From: an uncultured Rothia sp.
GTDB taxonomy: Bacteria; Actinomycetota; Actinomycetes; Actinomycetales; Micrococcaceae
Length of the DNA: 64,000 nucleotides
Direction of reading: 5' to 3'
Assembly: GCF_916715725.1 (NCBI RefSeq)
Contig: NZ_CAKAPD010000004.1
Span: 1 to 64,000 of the forward strand
Shown here: positions 35,176 through 46,304 of the stretch, in pieces
Numbering within the stretch: the first letter of the stretch is position 1
Layout of the letters: every line of letters starts with the position of its first letter
Position numbers and translations under genes: made by a program
Notes under the pieces: generated by a model
Database searches by the model: none
What the model saw: only the letters and a program-made list of their open reading frames with translations
What the model was told of the DNA's origin: nothing

Positions 35176-35290
35176 GTCCCGCGCTTGCGTCACGCTTGTG
35201 CGTGCCGCCTGGTCTTCACCCAGGGCACCCCACCGCGGAGGAGGGTTGCCGGCCAGCTAGCTGGGGCTTATCGCTGGCGCTCTTGACCTG
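35176..35290 (-). promoter_or_regulatory. SAM-IV riboswitch upstream of metY
   Basis: The minus-strand leader carries the SAM-IV core: GAGCGCCAGCGATAAGCCCC, then GCTGGCCGGCAACC, then CCTCCTCCGCGGTGGGGTGC and GGGTGAAGACCAGG, ending GCAAGCGCGGG. The GGCAACC and GGTGGGGTGCC segments match my knowledge of the actinobacterial SAM-IV consensus. It would turn down metY when SAM binds. The edges are approximate. Confidence 0.85.
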
Positions 35291-35629
35291 TTATTTAGAG
35301 TGTCATAGGGCACGGGGTGGGGTCAAGGGTTTTGTGGGTAGACGGCACTTTAAGACATTTCATTGCAAAGATGACGTTTTTTAACGTCCGTAACAAAAAA
35401 CCGCCTGCAACAAAACGTTGGCGACAATGCCGGGTGGCAACCGAGGGGTTTGAAAGCCCCCTTCCACATACAGTAACCCCCATCACTTTTATCCGCGCTT
35501 TTCGGTACACTGAGACTACAACACTGACTACACATACACTCGTGCAGGGCGCGGCGCACTACGCCGTTTATCCTGCCCAGCATCCCTCCGGTATAGGGGC
35601 CAGAGGGCCATACCCGAAGGTTACCTACC

Positions 35630-36616
35630 ATGTCTCTTGTTCTTGATGCCGCGCAGCTCAGCCGCGTCTTTGGCAAAGGTGAAAACGCTTTTACCGCCGT
35701 CGACCGGGTGTCGCTTCGCGTTAGCTCCGGCGAGATCCACGCCCTCCTCGGCCCCAACGGCGCGGGCAAAACAACCACCGTGCAAATGTGCTCGACCCTG
35801 CTCACCCCCACCGGCGGCGCCCTCACCGTGAACGGTATCGACGCCATCGCCCACCCGCAGCGGGCACGCCGTCACGTGGGTCTCGCACTCGGCGGGGATA
35901 GCGGCTTCTACCCGCGCGCCAGCGCCCGCGACAACTTGCTCTTCTTCGCCGATGTTGCGGGGGTTTCCGGGCGGAGCCGGCGGCGCGAGGTGGACCACGC
36001 CCTAGCCCGCGTGGAACTCACCGATGCGGCGGCGCGACCCTTTCAGGAGTTTTCCCGCGGCATGAAGCAGCGGTTGCACATCGCCCGCGCGCTGCTCGGC
36101 TCCCCCGCCCTGCTCCTGCTGGATGAGCCGACCAATGGGCTCGACCCCGATATCGCCCTGACCGTGCGAACCCTCATCCGCTCCCTCGCGGAAGATGGTG
36201 CCGCCGTTCTGCTGACGAGCCATCTGCTCGGCGAAATCGAGGACCTGGCGCACACCATCACCGTGTTGGGCGCCGGTTCCGTCGCCGTGAGCGGCAGCCT
36301 CGAGGACGTTGCCGCGCACGCAGGTATTGCCGCCACGACCGTGGTACAGGTCGAGGCCACCGCCACCGAGGGGCTTGATACGCTCCGCGGATTCCTCGGC
36401 GAGCGGGCTGCGGTGCTCTTCGCCCCGCGCGGTTCCGGCTGGGAGCTGACCCTCTACTGGCACGGCGAGCGCGCTACGTTCGAGTCGGGAGGGGCGCACC
36501 GCATCCTGGCGGAGGGACTCGCCGCCGCGAACATTGGGGCACGAACCGAGCCGTACACGCGCCCGGCGACCTTGGAGGAGGCCTACCTGGCGATGGCGGA
36601 GGGGCTCAAGCGATGA
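35630..36616 (+). CDS. ABC transporter ATP-binding protein
   Basis: This 328-residue ATPase has Walker A LLGPNGAGKTTTVQM, signature FSRGMKQRLHIAR, Walker B LLLLDEPTNGLDPD and the H-loop SHLLGEIED. The C-terminal extension of about 90 residues is typical of drug-resistance (DrrA-like) or lantibiotic-type exporters. AAGG stands 9 bases upstream of the ATG. It overlaps the next permease gene by 4 bases (ATGA), so one operon is clear. Confidence 0.9.
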   Translation: MSLVLDAAQLSRVFGKGENAFTAVDRVSLRVSSGEIHALLGPNGAGKTTTVQMCSTLLTPTGGALTVNGIDAIAHPQRARRHVGLALGGDSGFYPRASARDNLLFFADVAGVSGRSRRREVDHALARVELTDAAARPFQEFSRGMKQRLHIARALLGSPALLLLDEPTNGLDPDIALTVRTLIRSLAEDGAAVLLTSHLLGEIEDLAHTITVLGAGSVAVSGSLEDVAAHAGIAATTVVQVEATATEGLDTLRGFLGERAAVLFAPRGSGWELTLYWHGERATFESGGAHRILAEGLAAANIGARTEPYTRPATLEEAYLAMAEGLKR

Positions 36617-37473
36617 GTACTCAGACGCGACGCTCGGAGGAGTCCCAGCGGCAGGATCGGCGGTACGACCTGTGGCAGGAGTGCGCCCGCCAGCTGCGGC
36701 TGATGAGCTTTAGCCTGCGCCAGTTCCTGACGGTCCCGTACTTTATTCAGCTGCTTATCAGTACGGTGCTCGGCTCGGTTATCCTCCAGGCACTCGCCGT
36801 ACACGCGGCGGCGCAGAACTCCGCAGGTCAGGCTGTCGACCCGACCCTGGCGTGGACCCGCGCCGGCATTGTGGGTATGTGGTCGGTCTGCATCGTGTCT
36901 GCGGGCATTATCAATTTTGAGCGTTTCCGCGGGACCCTCGTGTACCTGTGTTCGGGGTCGATTTCTCCGGTGCGGGTGCTGGCGTCTATCGTTTCGAGCG
37001 CCTCCATTGTGGGTCTGGCGGCTTTGCCCCTATCGTGGGTGGTTTGGGCTCTTGTGACGCTCAATCCGCGGGTCACAGACTTTTCTGAGCTCTGGCCGCG
37101 CTACGTTCTGGGCGTTCCCCTGCTGTGGGTTGCTTGCCTGTCGGTCACGTTCATGATTGCGGTGTTCTTCGTGGCGACGCCGAACGCTATCGCCTACGAG
37201 GAGCTGCTCCTCGTGCCGGTGTTTATTCTCTCCGGGGTTCTTTTCACGACCGTTGAGGCGCCTGCCTGGCTGGATGCCGCGGGCGTGCTCATTCCCCTGC
37301 AGACGCCGGTGCACCTGCTGCTTGGGCGTACCGCCATCACTACCCCGGCAGATGCGCTTCTGCCAGTAATTCAGACCCTAGTCGTGAGCTTCATCTGGGC
37401 GTTGTGTGCTTTTCTCTTTGCCCGAAGGGCTCTCGCCACTGCCCGTCGCCGCGGCACCCTGGGGGCGATGTAG
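36613..37473 (+). CDS. ABC transporter permease
   Basis: This 286-residue protein has six predicted membrane helices in the ABC-2 layout, starting with QFLTVPYFIQLLISTVLGSVI and including AVFFVATPNAIAYEELLLVPVFILSGVLF near residue 185. It overlaps the ATPase gene by 4 bases and is followed by a second permease. The pair probably forms a heterodimer exporter. Confidence 0.85.
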   Translation: MSTQTRRSEESQRQDRRYDLWQECARQLRLMSFSLRQFLTVPYFIQLLISTVLGSVILQALAVHAAAQNSAGQAVDPTLAWTRAGIVGMWSVCIVSAGIINFERFRGTLVYLCSGSISPVRVLASIVSSASIVGLAALPLSWVVWALVTLNPRVTDFSELWPRYVLGVPLLWVACLSVTFMIAVFFVATPNAIAYEELLLVPVFILSGVLFTTVEAPAWLDAAGVLIPLQTPVHLLLGRTAITTPADALLPVIQTLVVSFIWALCAFLFARRALATARRRGTLGAM

Positions 37474-37474
37474 C

Positions 37475-38323
37475 GTGCGTGTTCTCTCTACTGATTCCCT
37501 GCCCGGCGCTGTAGCTCTGTCTGGCGCGGTGCGTCGGGCTCTGTCTACCGCCTCTATTGGCTGGTCATCTTCTATTACCTTCGCAACCCTCGGAACGGCC
37601 ATCACGACCCTGGTTCTCGTGCCGGGCCTCAACGTGCTTTTTACGGTGCTTTTGGGCGCCGACCTCGCCGCGAACGATACGGTGCGCATCGGCTGCGCGA
37701 CCGCCCTGATTGCCACCCTCAGCTCGGTGGCAGCCGGTATTGTTGCGCGCGTCGCTACCGACCGTTGGATTGGCGTCTTCGAGTACGTCTGCACGGCACG
37801 AGCGGTGGATGCGGGCTACTGGCTGGGTGCGGCGGCGGTGCCCGCGCTGTTGGCGTCCGTGACGGGGCTGAGCAATGTGGGCATCGTGTGGTTGCTGTCC
37901 CTCACGGCACCCTCTACCGGGGCGGGTTCCGGGCTTCTGCTTGGAGCCATTGCGCTGATGCCGGTTGCGGTTTTGGGAGGGGTCTGCCTGGGTATTTTTG
38001 CCGCCGGGCTGGGCCTGTACCTGTCGGATCCGTACACGGGGTCGAATTTTCTGTCGATTATTCTGCCGGTGAGCGCGGGTGTGATTGTTCCGGTGAGCAC
38101 CTACCCCGCGTGGCTTGCGTGGCTGTGTTCGTGGGTTCCCGGTTCCCGGCTGGTGCAGGCTCTAGATACCTATGGAGGTATCGCGAACGGTAACGCGCCG
38201 GACCTGTTCGCGCTCCTGGCGGCAGACGCGGCGCTGGCAGTACTCTACGCCGCAGTGGGGTTGGGGCTTACCTTCCTTGCCGCCCGGCGCATCCGCGCCG
38301 GTGCCCGTGCCTCGCTGCTATAA
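37475..38323 (+). CDS. second ABC transporter permease
   Basis: A GTG at 37475, one base after the previous stop codon, gives a 282-residue protein with six membrane helices. The middle helix region (GAGSGLLLGAIALMPVAVLGGVCLGIFAAGL) is Ala/Gly-rich. The ATG at 37406 lies inside the first permease gene and is not used here. It completes an ATPase plus two-permease exporter; the substrate is unknown. Confidence 0.8.
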   Translation: MRVLSTDSLPGAVALSGAVRRALSTASIGWSSSITFATLGTAITTLVLVPGLNVLFTVLLGADLAANDTVRIGCATALIATLSSVAAGIVARVATDRWIGVFEYVCTARAVDAGYWLGAAAVPALLASVTGLSNVGIVWLLSLTAPSTGAGSGLLLGAIALMPVAVLGGVCLGIFAAGLGLYLSDPYTGSNFLSIILPVSAGVIVPVSTYPAWLAWLCSWVPGSRLVQALDTYGGIANGNAPDLFALLAADAALAVLYAAVGLGLTFLAARRIRAGARASLL

Positions 38324-38427
38324 GGCGTGAAACCCAAATAGAACAAACCTTTTAAACGCCCCCTCCCCCAGTGCGCTATCCAGGCATAATAACCAACCGG
38401 GCGCCGCAACCACGAAAGACTATTCCT

Positions 38428-39630
38428 GTGACCATTACTCCCGCCTCATACACCTTAGAGACCCTCGGCTTCGACCCCTCCTGGCAGGGCGCGGCAATCC
38501 GCGCCGCGTTCACCCTCGACGGCACCCTTGATGATTTCACCCTCGCCCGTGTGAGCGCCGTGCACCGCACCCGCTGCGAGCTGCTGACCTGCGAGCGGGG
38601 CGAGCTCGTGAAGCTTTCCGCTCCCCTGCGCTCGGTCGAGAACGACTACGGCGAAGAGGAATACCCCGTCGTAGGCGACTGGGTACTGGCTCAGCCCATC
38701 CCCGGAACCGGCGGTGAAACCCAGCCCGCGGAGCATAAAACCCTCGCGATTCTGCCCCGCCGAAGCTACCTCACCCGCCCCAGCGCCACCCGCGAATCCT
38801 CGGATCAGCCCGTCGCCGCCAACGTGGATATGCTCTGCATCGTTGAGCCGTGCTTTCCCGAGCCGTCCATCGGGCGAATCGAACGCTACACCGCCCTGGC
38901 ACACGCTTCCGGGGTGCAGGTCGCACTAATTCTCACCAAAGGTGATTTGGTGACGGCGGAACAGCTCGCCGGGTATCAGGAATCCCTGGGTAGCGGCGTG
39001 GATGCGGTGCTCGCCGTCTGCACGGACAACGGCTACGACCCCGCTCCAGTGGCGGAGCTCGTCGCCGGACGCACCGCCGCATTCCTGGGCCGCAGCGGTG
39101 CCGGAAAATCTACCCTGGTCAACGCCCTGCTCAACCCGGGAGCCGACCCCCGCGAGGCCAGCTCAGAAAACCGGGTGCAAGCAACCTCCGCGGTTCGCGG
39201 CGCCGACGGCAAGGGACGCCACACCACCACCAGCCGCCAAATGATCGTTCTGCCCGGTGCTGGAGAATCCGGTGCAGAATCTTCGGCAGGCACGGTGCTT
39301 ATCGACACCCCGGGCGTGCGAGCCCTAGCCGCAACGAGTGATAGCTCCGCCATTGACGAGACCTTCGACGACGTCTCCAGCTACGCCTCCGCATGCCGGT
39401 ACAGCGACTGCTCCCACGGCTCCGAACCCGGATGCGCGGTGCAGCAGGCGCTCGCCGACGGCACCCTCGACCCCGAACGCTTCGAACGCTACCGCAGGAT
39501 GATGGCGGAATCCGCGCGCCTGCGCCTGCGTTCTCAGGAGCGCGAGTACCGGCAGAGTAACCGCGCCTTCACGAAGGCGAACAAGGCGGGCCGCCGCACC
39601 CTCATGTCCATTAAGGGGCGCGCCAACTAG
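38428..39630 (+). CDS. rsgA: small ribosomal subunit biogenesis GTPase RsgA
   Basis: RsgA is a circularly permuted GTPase that matures 30S subunits. Motif order is G4 (LILTKGDL near residue 168), G1 (LGRSGAGKSTLVNAL near 222) and G3 (IDTPGVRAL near 292), then a zinc-type C-terminus CRYSDCSHGSEPGCAV. The N-terminal OB fold carries RCELLTCERGELVKL. A GTG at 38428 is chosen, giving 400 residues. The longer frame to 38371 reads through a promoter-like region. Confidence 0.93.
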   Translation: MTITPASYTLETLGFDPSWQGAAIRAAFTLDGTLDDFTLARVSAVHRTRCELLTCERGELVKLSAPLRSVENDYGEEEYPVVGDWVLAQPIPGTGGETQPAEHKTLAILPRRSYLTRPSATRESSDQPVAANVDMLCIVEPCFPEPSIGRIERYTALAHASGVQVALILTKGDLVTAEQLAGYQESLGSGVDAVLAVCTDNGYDPAPVAELVAGRTAAFLGRSGAGKSTLVNALLNPGADPREASSENRVQATSAVRGADGKGRHTTTSRQMIVLPGAGESGAESSAGTVLIDTPGVRALAATSDSSAIDETFDDVSSYASACRYSDCSHGSEPGCAVQQALADGTLDPERFERYRRMMAESARLRLRSQEREYRQSNRAFTKANKAGRRTLMSIKGRAN

Positions 39631-39844
39631 CTGCCGAACGCACATCCCGGCGAGGCTTCCACAAGCTGAGCCGGGCAATCCTGCACAGGCAGCAATATAG
39701 TAGCCTGCCTCACTCTTCGATACACTAGAACTAGGCGTGCCCACAGTCCCCCGCGCATCCTCACCGCCACCCGGCGGCACAGGAACGCGGGCGCAGACGG
39801 CACACACCATTCACAAACCCATAACTCATGAAAGAGGTGGCAGC

Positions 39845-42022
39845 ATGGCTGAACAGAACCTCACCCCGCCCGTACCGAAGAAGGTCGAGCACCGCCGCGA
39901 ACACCACGGCGACGTCTTCATCGACCACTACGAATGGCTCCGCGATAAGGAAAGCGAAGAGGTCCTCGACTACCTCAAGGCAGAAGCCGAATACACCGAA
40001 GCTATCACCGCAGACCAGCAGCCCCTCCGCGAATCCATCTTCGACGAGATTAAGAACCGCACCCTGCTGTCGGATCTGACCGTCCCGAACCGTATCGGTG
40101 ACTGGTGGTACTACAGCCGTATGGTGCCCGGCGGCCAGTACCCCGTCTTCTACCGCTACCCCGCCCTGCACGAGGGCGACGAGGTGGTGCGTTACACCCC
40201 GCCGACCGTCACCCCCGGTGAGGTGCTTGAGGGTGAGGTCGTCATCCTCGACTGCAACGAATACGCCAAGGACATGGAGTTCTTCTCCCTGGGCAGCTTC
40301 CAGCCGGCACGTAACGGCAAGCTGCTGAGCATCTCCGTGGATGAGAAGGGCGACGAACGCTACGAACAGCGCTTCCTCAACATGGAAACCGGCACTTTCC
40401 TCGAAGACACCATCCCCAACATTGCGGCAGGTTCCTTCTTCATCAACCACGCCGAGCAGCTCATCTACGTGGTCCCCGACGACTCCTGGCGCCCCTGGCG
40501 TGTCTACGTGCACGACGTCGGACAGGGCACCGAAGACCACCTCATCTACGAAGAGCCTGACAACACCATGTGGCTCTCGGCGGCCATGAGCTCCGACCGT
40601 TCCTCCGTGGTGCTCACCAGCTCGAACTCCGAGTACACCGAGGTGCGCATCGTCCCCACCCGCGAACCCAAGGGCGAGCCGACCCTGCTCATTCCCAAGA
40701 GCGCGGGCATCGAATACTACGCTGAGCCGCTCAACATTGCCGGTGAGCAGCACCTGCTGATTCAGCACGACTACAATGCGCTGAACTCCGAACTGGTGCT
40801 CGCCGATATGCCGCGCGAGGGTGAAAGCCTCGAGGAGTACGCACAGCGTTGGGTGCCGGTCATCCGCCACAGCGAACATGTGCGTCTGGAGGGCTTCACC
40901 TTCACCGCAACGCACCTGGTCGTCACCGCCCGCGCAGACACGACCACCCGCATATTCCTTGCACCGCGTGAGCAGCTGCCCATCCAGTGGCGCCGCCGCC
41001 GACCCGCGGGCGTGACCTTCATGGAACCTGCCGGTTTCGACGAGGAGCTGTACACCGCCTCGGTGCTGCGTGCGGAGAACTACTCCCCCGTGCTGCGCAT
41101 CGCCTACACCTCGTACCTGACGCCGCGCCGCGTCTACGACTACTTCCCCATGTCGCAGACCCTGCTACTACGCCGTGAAACCCCGGTACTCGGCGGCTAC
41201 AACCGCGAGGACTACCGCGCCTACCGCGACTGGGCACCGGCGGCAGACGGCACGCTCATCCCGATCTCGGTGATTCACCGCGCCGACCTGGACATGAGCA
41301 AGCCGAACCCGGTCATCCAGTACGGTTACGGCTCCTACGAGTCGTCCATGGACCCGATGTTCTCCATCCCGATGCTGTCGATCCTGGACCGCGGCGTCAT
41401 CTACGTCATCGCGCATATTCGCGGCGGCGGCGAAATGGGCCGCTCCTGGTACCAGAACGGCAAGAAGCTCGCGAAGAAGAACACCTTCACCGACTTCGTG
41501 GACGTCACCAGCTACATTGCGGCTAAGCCCTGGGCTGATGAGGCACGTATCGGCTGCTACGGCGGTAGCGCCGGCGGCCTGCTCATGGGTGCCGTGCTGA
41601 ATCTCGCCCCCGAGAAGTACGCCGCCTGCCTGGCTGCCGTGCCGTTCGTGGATGCGCTAACCACCATCCTCGACCCGGAGCTGCCGCTGTCGGCAATGGA
41701 GTGGGAAGAGTGGGGCAACCCGATTGAGGACCCGGAAGTGTACGCCTACATGAAGTCGTACACCCCGTACGAGAATATCCGTCCGGTCCGCTACCCGGCG
41801 ATTGCTGCGGTGACGAGCCTGCACGACACCCGCGTGCTCTATGTGGAGCCCGCCAAGTGGGTTGCGGCGCTGCGTGAGCAGATTGACCCGTCGTCGCCGG
41901 TGCCGCTGCTGAAGATTGATATGTCGGGCGGTCACGGTGGTGGTTCGGGCCGGTATACGCGTTGGCGTGAAATCGCGTGGGATTACGCATTCTTGCTGAC
42001 CAACCTGGGCGTTACTGAGTAG
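39845..42022 (+). CDS. S9-family oligopeptidase (oligopeptidase B-like)
   Basis: This 725-residue serine peptidase begins MAEQNLTPPVPKKVEHRRE, with AAAGAGGTGG upstream. The N-terminal beta-propeller (about residues 70-400) precedes the alpha/beta hydrolase domain. The Ser is in CYGGSAGGLLMG near residue 577 and the His in SGGHGGGSGR near residue 700. Oligopeptidase B cleaves after basic residues in short peptides in the cytosol. The last 21 codons are duplicated downstream, with only synonymous changes. Confidence 0.92.
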   Translation: MAEQNLTPPVPKKVEHRREHHGDVFIDHYEWLRDKESEEVLDYLKAEAEYTEAITADQQPLRESIFDEIKNRTLLSDLTVPNRIGDWWYYSRMVPGGQYPVFYRYPALHEGDEVVRYTPPTVTPGEVLEGEVVILDCNEYAKDMEFFSLGSFQPARNGKLLSISVDEKGDERYEQRFLNMETGTFLEDTIPNIAAGSFFINHAEQLIYVVPDDSWRPWRVYVHDVGQGTEDHLIYEEPDNTMWLSAAMSSDRSSVVLTSSNSEYTEVRIVPTREPKGEPTLLIPKSAGIEYYAEPLNIAGEQHLLIQHDYNALNSELVLADMPREGESLEEYAQRWVPVIRHSEHVRLEGFTFTATHLVVTARADTTTRIFLAPREQLPIQWRRRRPAGVTFMEPAGFDEELYTASVLRAENYSPVLRIAYTSYLTPRRVYDYFPMSQTLLLRRETPVLGGYNREDYRAYRDWAPAADGTLIPISVIHRADLDMSKPNPVIQYGYGSYESSMDPMFSIPMLSILDRGVIYVIAHIRGGGEMGRSWYQNGKKLAKKNTFTDFVDVTSYIAAKPWADEARIGCYGGSAGGLLMGAVLNLAPEKYAACLAAVPFVDALTTILDPELPLSAMEWEEWGNPIEDPEVYAYMKSYTPYENIRPVRYPAIAAVTSLHDTRVLYVEPAKWVAALREQIDPSSPVPLLKIDMSGGHGGGSGRYTRWREIAWDYAFLLTNLGVTE

Positions 42023-42031
42023 TCTAAGGCA

Positions 42032-42109
42032 CGCCAACCGCGTATACCCTTCCGCATGCAGATTTGGTGCCTCGCGCGCTCGGAATCTGCATGCTCCAGC
42101 GCGTTGGCG
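42032..42109. repeat. compound palindrome downstream of the S9 peptidase gene
   Basis: Outer arms CGCCAACCGCG and CGCGTTGGCG (one bulge) enclose perfect inner arms GCATGCAGATT (42054-42064) and AATCTGCATGC (42084-42094). The left outer arm is also an inverted copy of the peptidase coding end (GGTATACGCGTTGGCG). It is a rearrangement scar. Confidence 0.75.
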
Positions 42110-42164
42110 TGAGATTGCCTGGGATTATGCATTCTTGCTGACTAACCTCGGCGTTACTGAGTAG
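42101..42164 (+). pseudogene. 3' fragment of a second S9 peptidase gene
   Basis: This repeats the last 21 codons and stop of the intact peptidase gene (41959-42022). All six base differences are third-position and synonymous, so the fragment came from a working homologue under selection, not from random copying of the neighbour. Confidence 0.85.
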
Positions 42165-42179
42165 CTCATCTCTTAAATA

Positions 42180-42220
42180 GAACGCTCCGTCTGTATCTGA
42201 GTGATGCGGACGGAGCGTTC
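42180..42220 (+). terminator. terminator after the S9 peptidase gene
   Basis: GAACGCTCCGTC pairs perfectly with GACGGAGCGTTC; TTCGTTTC follows on the plus strand. Confidence 0.8.
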
Positions 42221-42253
42221 TTCGTTTCAGCACGTTGCGCTACGCGGGGGGGG

Positions 42254-42532
42254 GACGGTGCTCGTCCTCGTTCCTACAGGGAACCCGCCCTCGCTTCGCT
42301 TCGGGCACCCTGATGTCACTACGGACGACACCACCCCTCCGCACACGCTAGGCTACCCAAGGTGGCGCGCCGTGTTTTCCGGAAGCGCCCTCAGGGTGTC
42401 ACACGGACGCTCTCCGCAGCGAAGCAAGGAGGGGCGGAGCGTCCGGGTGACGGGTGCCCCTGCGTAGGCGCGGAGGAAACATGCGGCGTGCCTCCCCAAA
42501 CGCTATGGTGCGGAACGAGGACGATAACCGCC
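42254..42532. repeat. dispersed intergenic repeat, copy E (complete)
   Basis: The ends form inverted repeats: GACGGTGCTCGTCCTCGTTC on the left and GAACGAGGACGATAACCGCC on the right. Inside, TCGCTTCGCTTCGGGCACCC, GGACGCTC...GAGCGTCC and GGTGCCCCTGCGTAGGCGCG are shared with copies A and B. It lies between the convergent S9 peptidase and gatB genes. No transposase frame is present. Confidence 0.85.
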
Positions 42533-42600
42533 TTTCCAAGCGGAGCTAACGTGCAAAGCCAAACGGAACGCCGTATCACAAGCGAAACTAGGGAAAAACG

Positions 42601-42641
42601 AAAGAGGCGCCGCCTCCCACATCGGGAGACAGCGCCTCTTT
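42601..42641 (-). terminator. terminator after gatB
   Basis: AAAGAGGCGC pairs with GCGCCTCTTT around a CTCCC/GGGAG inner stem. On the minus strand TTTCGTTTTTC follows. Confidence 0.9.
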
Positions 42642-42667
42642 CATTAGAGCCGGGTCAGCGGAAAAGC

Positions 42668-44172
42668 TTAGCCTTCCACGCCGCACTCAGCCAGAATCAG
42701 CTCACGCACGCGAGCGGCGTCAGCCTGACCGCGGGTAGCCTTCATGACCTGACCGACGATAGCGCCGGCTGCCTGAATCTTGCCGGCACGAATCTTGTCG
42801 GCAACGTCGGGCATTGCTGCCAGTGCTTCCTGAACGGCTGCGGTGAGTGCGCCGTCGTCGGAGACCACGGCGAGGCCGCGTGCCTCAACGATTTCGGCGG
42901 GGGTGCCTTCACCGGCGAGGACGAACTCGAGCACCTGGCGGGCGATCTTGTCGTTGATCTTGCCTTCGGAGATGAGTGCTTCGAGGGCGACCACGGTTGC
43001 GGGCTCCACGCCGAGAGCGGTGAGCTCAACTTCAGCCTGCTTTGCGCGGCGGGCGATTTCGCCCATCCACCACTTGCGGGCTGCTGCTGCGGTTGCGCCT
43101 GCGGCGACGGTCTCTTCGATGACGTCGAGTGCGCCAGCGTTGACGACGTCGCGGAACTCTTCGTCGGAGTAGCCCCATTCGCCCTTGAGTCGGCGGCGGC
43201 GTTCTGCCGGGGGTTCGGGTAGCTCGGCGCGCAGACGCTCAATCCATTCGCTGTTGGTGACGACCGGTACGAGGTCCGGTTCGGGGAAGTAACGGTAGTC
43301 GTCAGCGTCGGACTTGGGGCGGCCCGAGGAGGTTTCGCGGGTGTCTTCGTGCCAGTGGCGAGTCTCCTGGGTGACCTTTTCGCCGCGTTCGAGGATCGCT
43401 GCGTGGCGGCGAATCTCGTAGCGGACGGCGCGCTCGACGGAACGGAGGGAGTTCACGTTCTTGGTTTCGGAGCGGGTGCCGAACTTCTCTGCGCCCTTGG
43501 GCATGAGGGAGACGTTGGCGTCGCATCGGACGTTACCGCGTTCCATGCGGGCGTCGGAGATGCCGAGGGAGCGTACGATGTCGCGGATTGCGGCAACGTA
43601 GGCGCGTGCCAGTTCGGGTGCGCGCTCGCCGGCACCGACGATGGGTCGGGTGACGATCTCGATCAGGGGCACGCCTGCGCGGTTGTAGTCGACCAGGGAG
43701 GAGGTTGCACCCTGGATTCGGCCGTCTGCGCCACCAACGTGGGTGAGCTTGCCTGCGTCTTCTTCCATGTGGGCGCGCTCAATTTCGACGGTGAAGATGG
43801 TGCCGTCTTCGAGCTCGACGTCCAGGGAGCCGTTTTCCGCGATGGGGCCGCCAGCCTGAGAGGTCTGGAAGTTCTTCGGGGAGTCCGGGTAGAAGTAGTT
43901 CTTGCGGGCGAAGTAGGACTTGTCTGCAATGTCGCAGCCCAGTGCCAGGCCGAGCTTAATGGCGGACTCAACAGCGGTCTTGTTCACCATGGGCAGCGCG
44001 CCGGGCAGGCCGAGCGATACGGGGGTGACGTTGGTGTTGGGTTCGTCGCCGAACTCGTTGGGTGCGGAGTCGAACATCTTGGTCTTGGTGTTCAGTTCGA
44101 CGTGCACCTCGAAGCCGAGGACCGGGTCGTACTTTTCGATGGCTTCTTCGAAGCTGAGGACTTCTTCACTCA

Positions 44173-44173
<1 letters not shown>
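42668..44173 (-). CDS. gatB: Asp-tRNA(Asn)/Glu-tRNA(Gln) amidotransferase subunit B
   Basis: GatB binds misacylated tRNA and activates it with ATP. The 501-residue protein has the GatB core (FEVHVELNTKTKMFDSAPNEFG then LGLPGALPMVNK near residue 50), and the C-terminal tail domain ending VRELILAECGVEG. The start overlaps the gatA stop by one base (TAATG). It forms a gatC-gatA-gatB operon with its own terminator. Such organisms usually lack asparaginyl- or glutaminyl-tRNA synthetase. Confidence 0.97.
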
Positions 44174-45777
<1,604 letters not shown>

Positions 45778-45792
45778 TTGGTTGTTCTCCTC

Positions 45793-46089
45793 TTAGTCTT
45801 CGTCGAGGATTGCCGGCACGCGGAACTTGCCGTCCTGTGCGTCGGGGGCGCCGGAGAGCGCCTCTTCCTGGGTGAGGGTGGTGACGGGTACGTCTTCGCG
45901 GAAGACGTTCTCGAGGGGGATGGGGTGGCTGGTCGCGGGGATGTCGGCAGTTGCTTTCTGCGACATGGTCTCAACGGATGCGACGATGACGTCCAGCTCA
46001 GACGCCATCGCGGTGAGTTCTTCATCGGTCATCTCAATGAGTGCCAGCGATGCCAGGTGCTTTACCTGTTCAAAGGTGATGGCAGACAT
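45793..46089 (-). CDS. gatC: Asp-tRNA(Asn)/Glu-tRNA(Gln) amidotransferase subunit C
   Basis: GatC is a small clamp holding GatA and GatB together. The 98-residue protein has the pattern TFEQVKHLASLALIEMTDEEL and the C-terminal LENVFREDVP. It is the first gene of the operon; 15 bases separate it from gatA. Confidence 0.95.
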   Translation of the reverse strand: MSAITFEQVKHLASLALIEMTDEELTAMASELDVIVASVETMSQKATADIPATSHPIPLENVFREDVPVTTLTQEEALSGAPDAQDGKFRVPAILDED

Positions 46090-46230
46090 GGTTCTCCCGT
46101 AGTTTGTTTTCTTGTCTCTTCTCTAGTGTAGTGGAGGTTGCGTTTTCCGTCTCATTGGGGGTTGGAGGGTTTACCTGCTGGTTTGCGTGTTCAGGCGGTG
46201 TTCTTCTCCCCTGTTTTCGGGTTAAATGCT

Positions 46231-46266
46231 CAACGCCCCGCTCCTCGTGTGAGGTGCGGGGCGTTG
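46231..46266 (-). terminator. terminator after the Rpf/LysM gene
   Basis: CAACGCCCCGC pairs perfectly with GCGGGGCGTTG. It lies between the Rpf-like gene and gatC. Confidence 0.75.
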
Positions 46267-46304
46267 GGCTACAACGTGTCCACGTTACGCTTGGGGGTTA
46301 ATCC

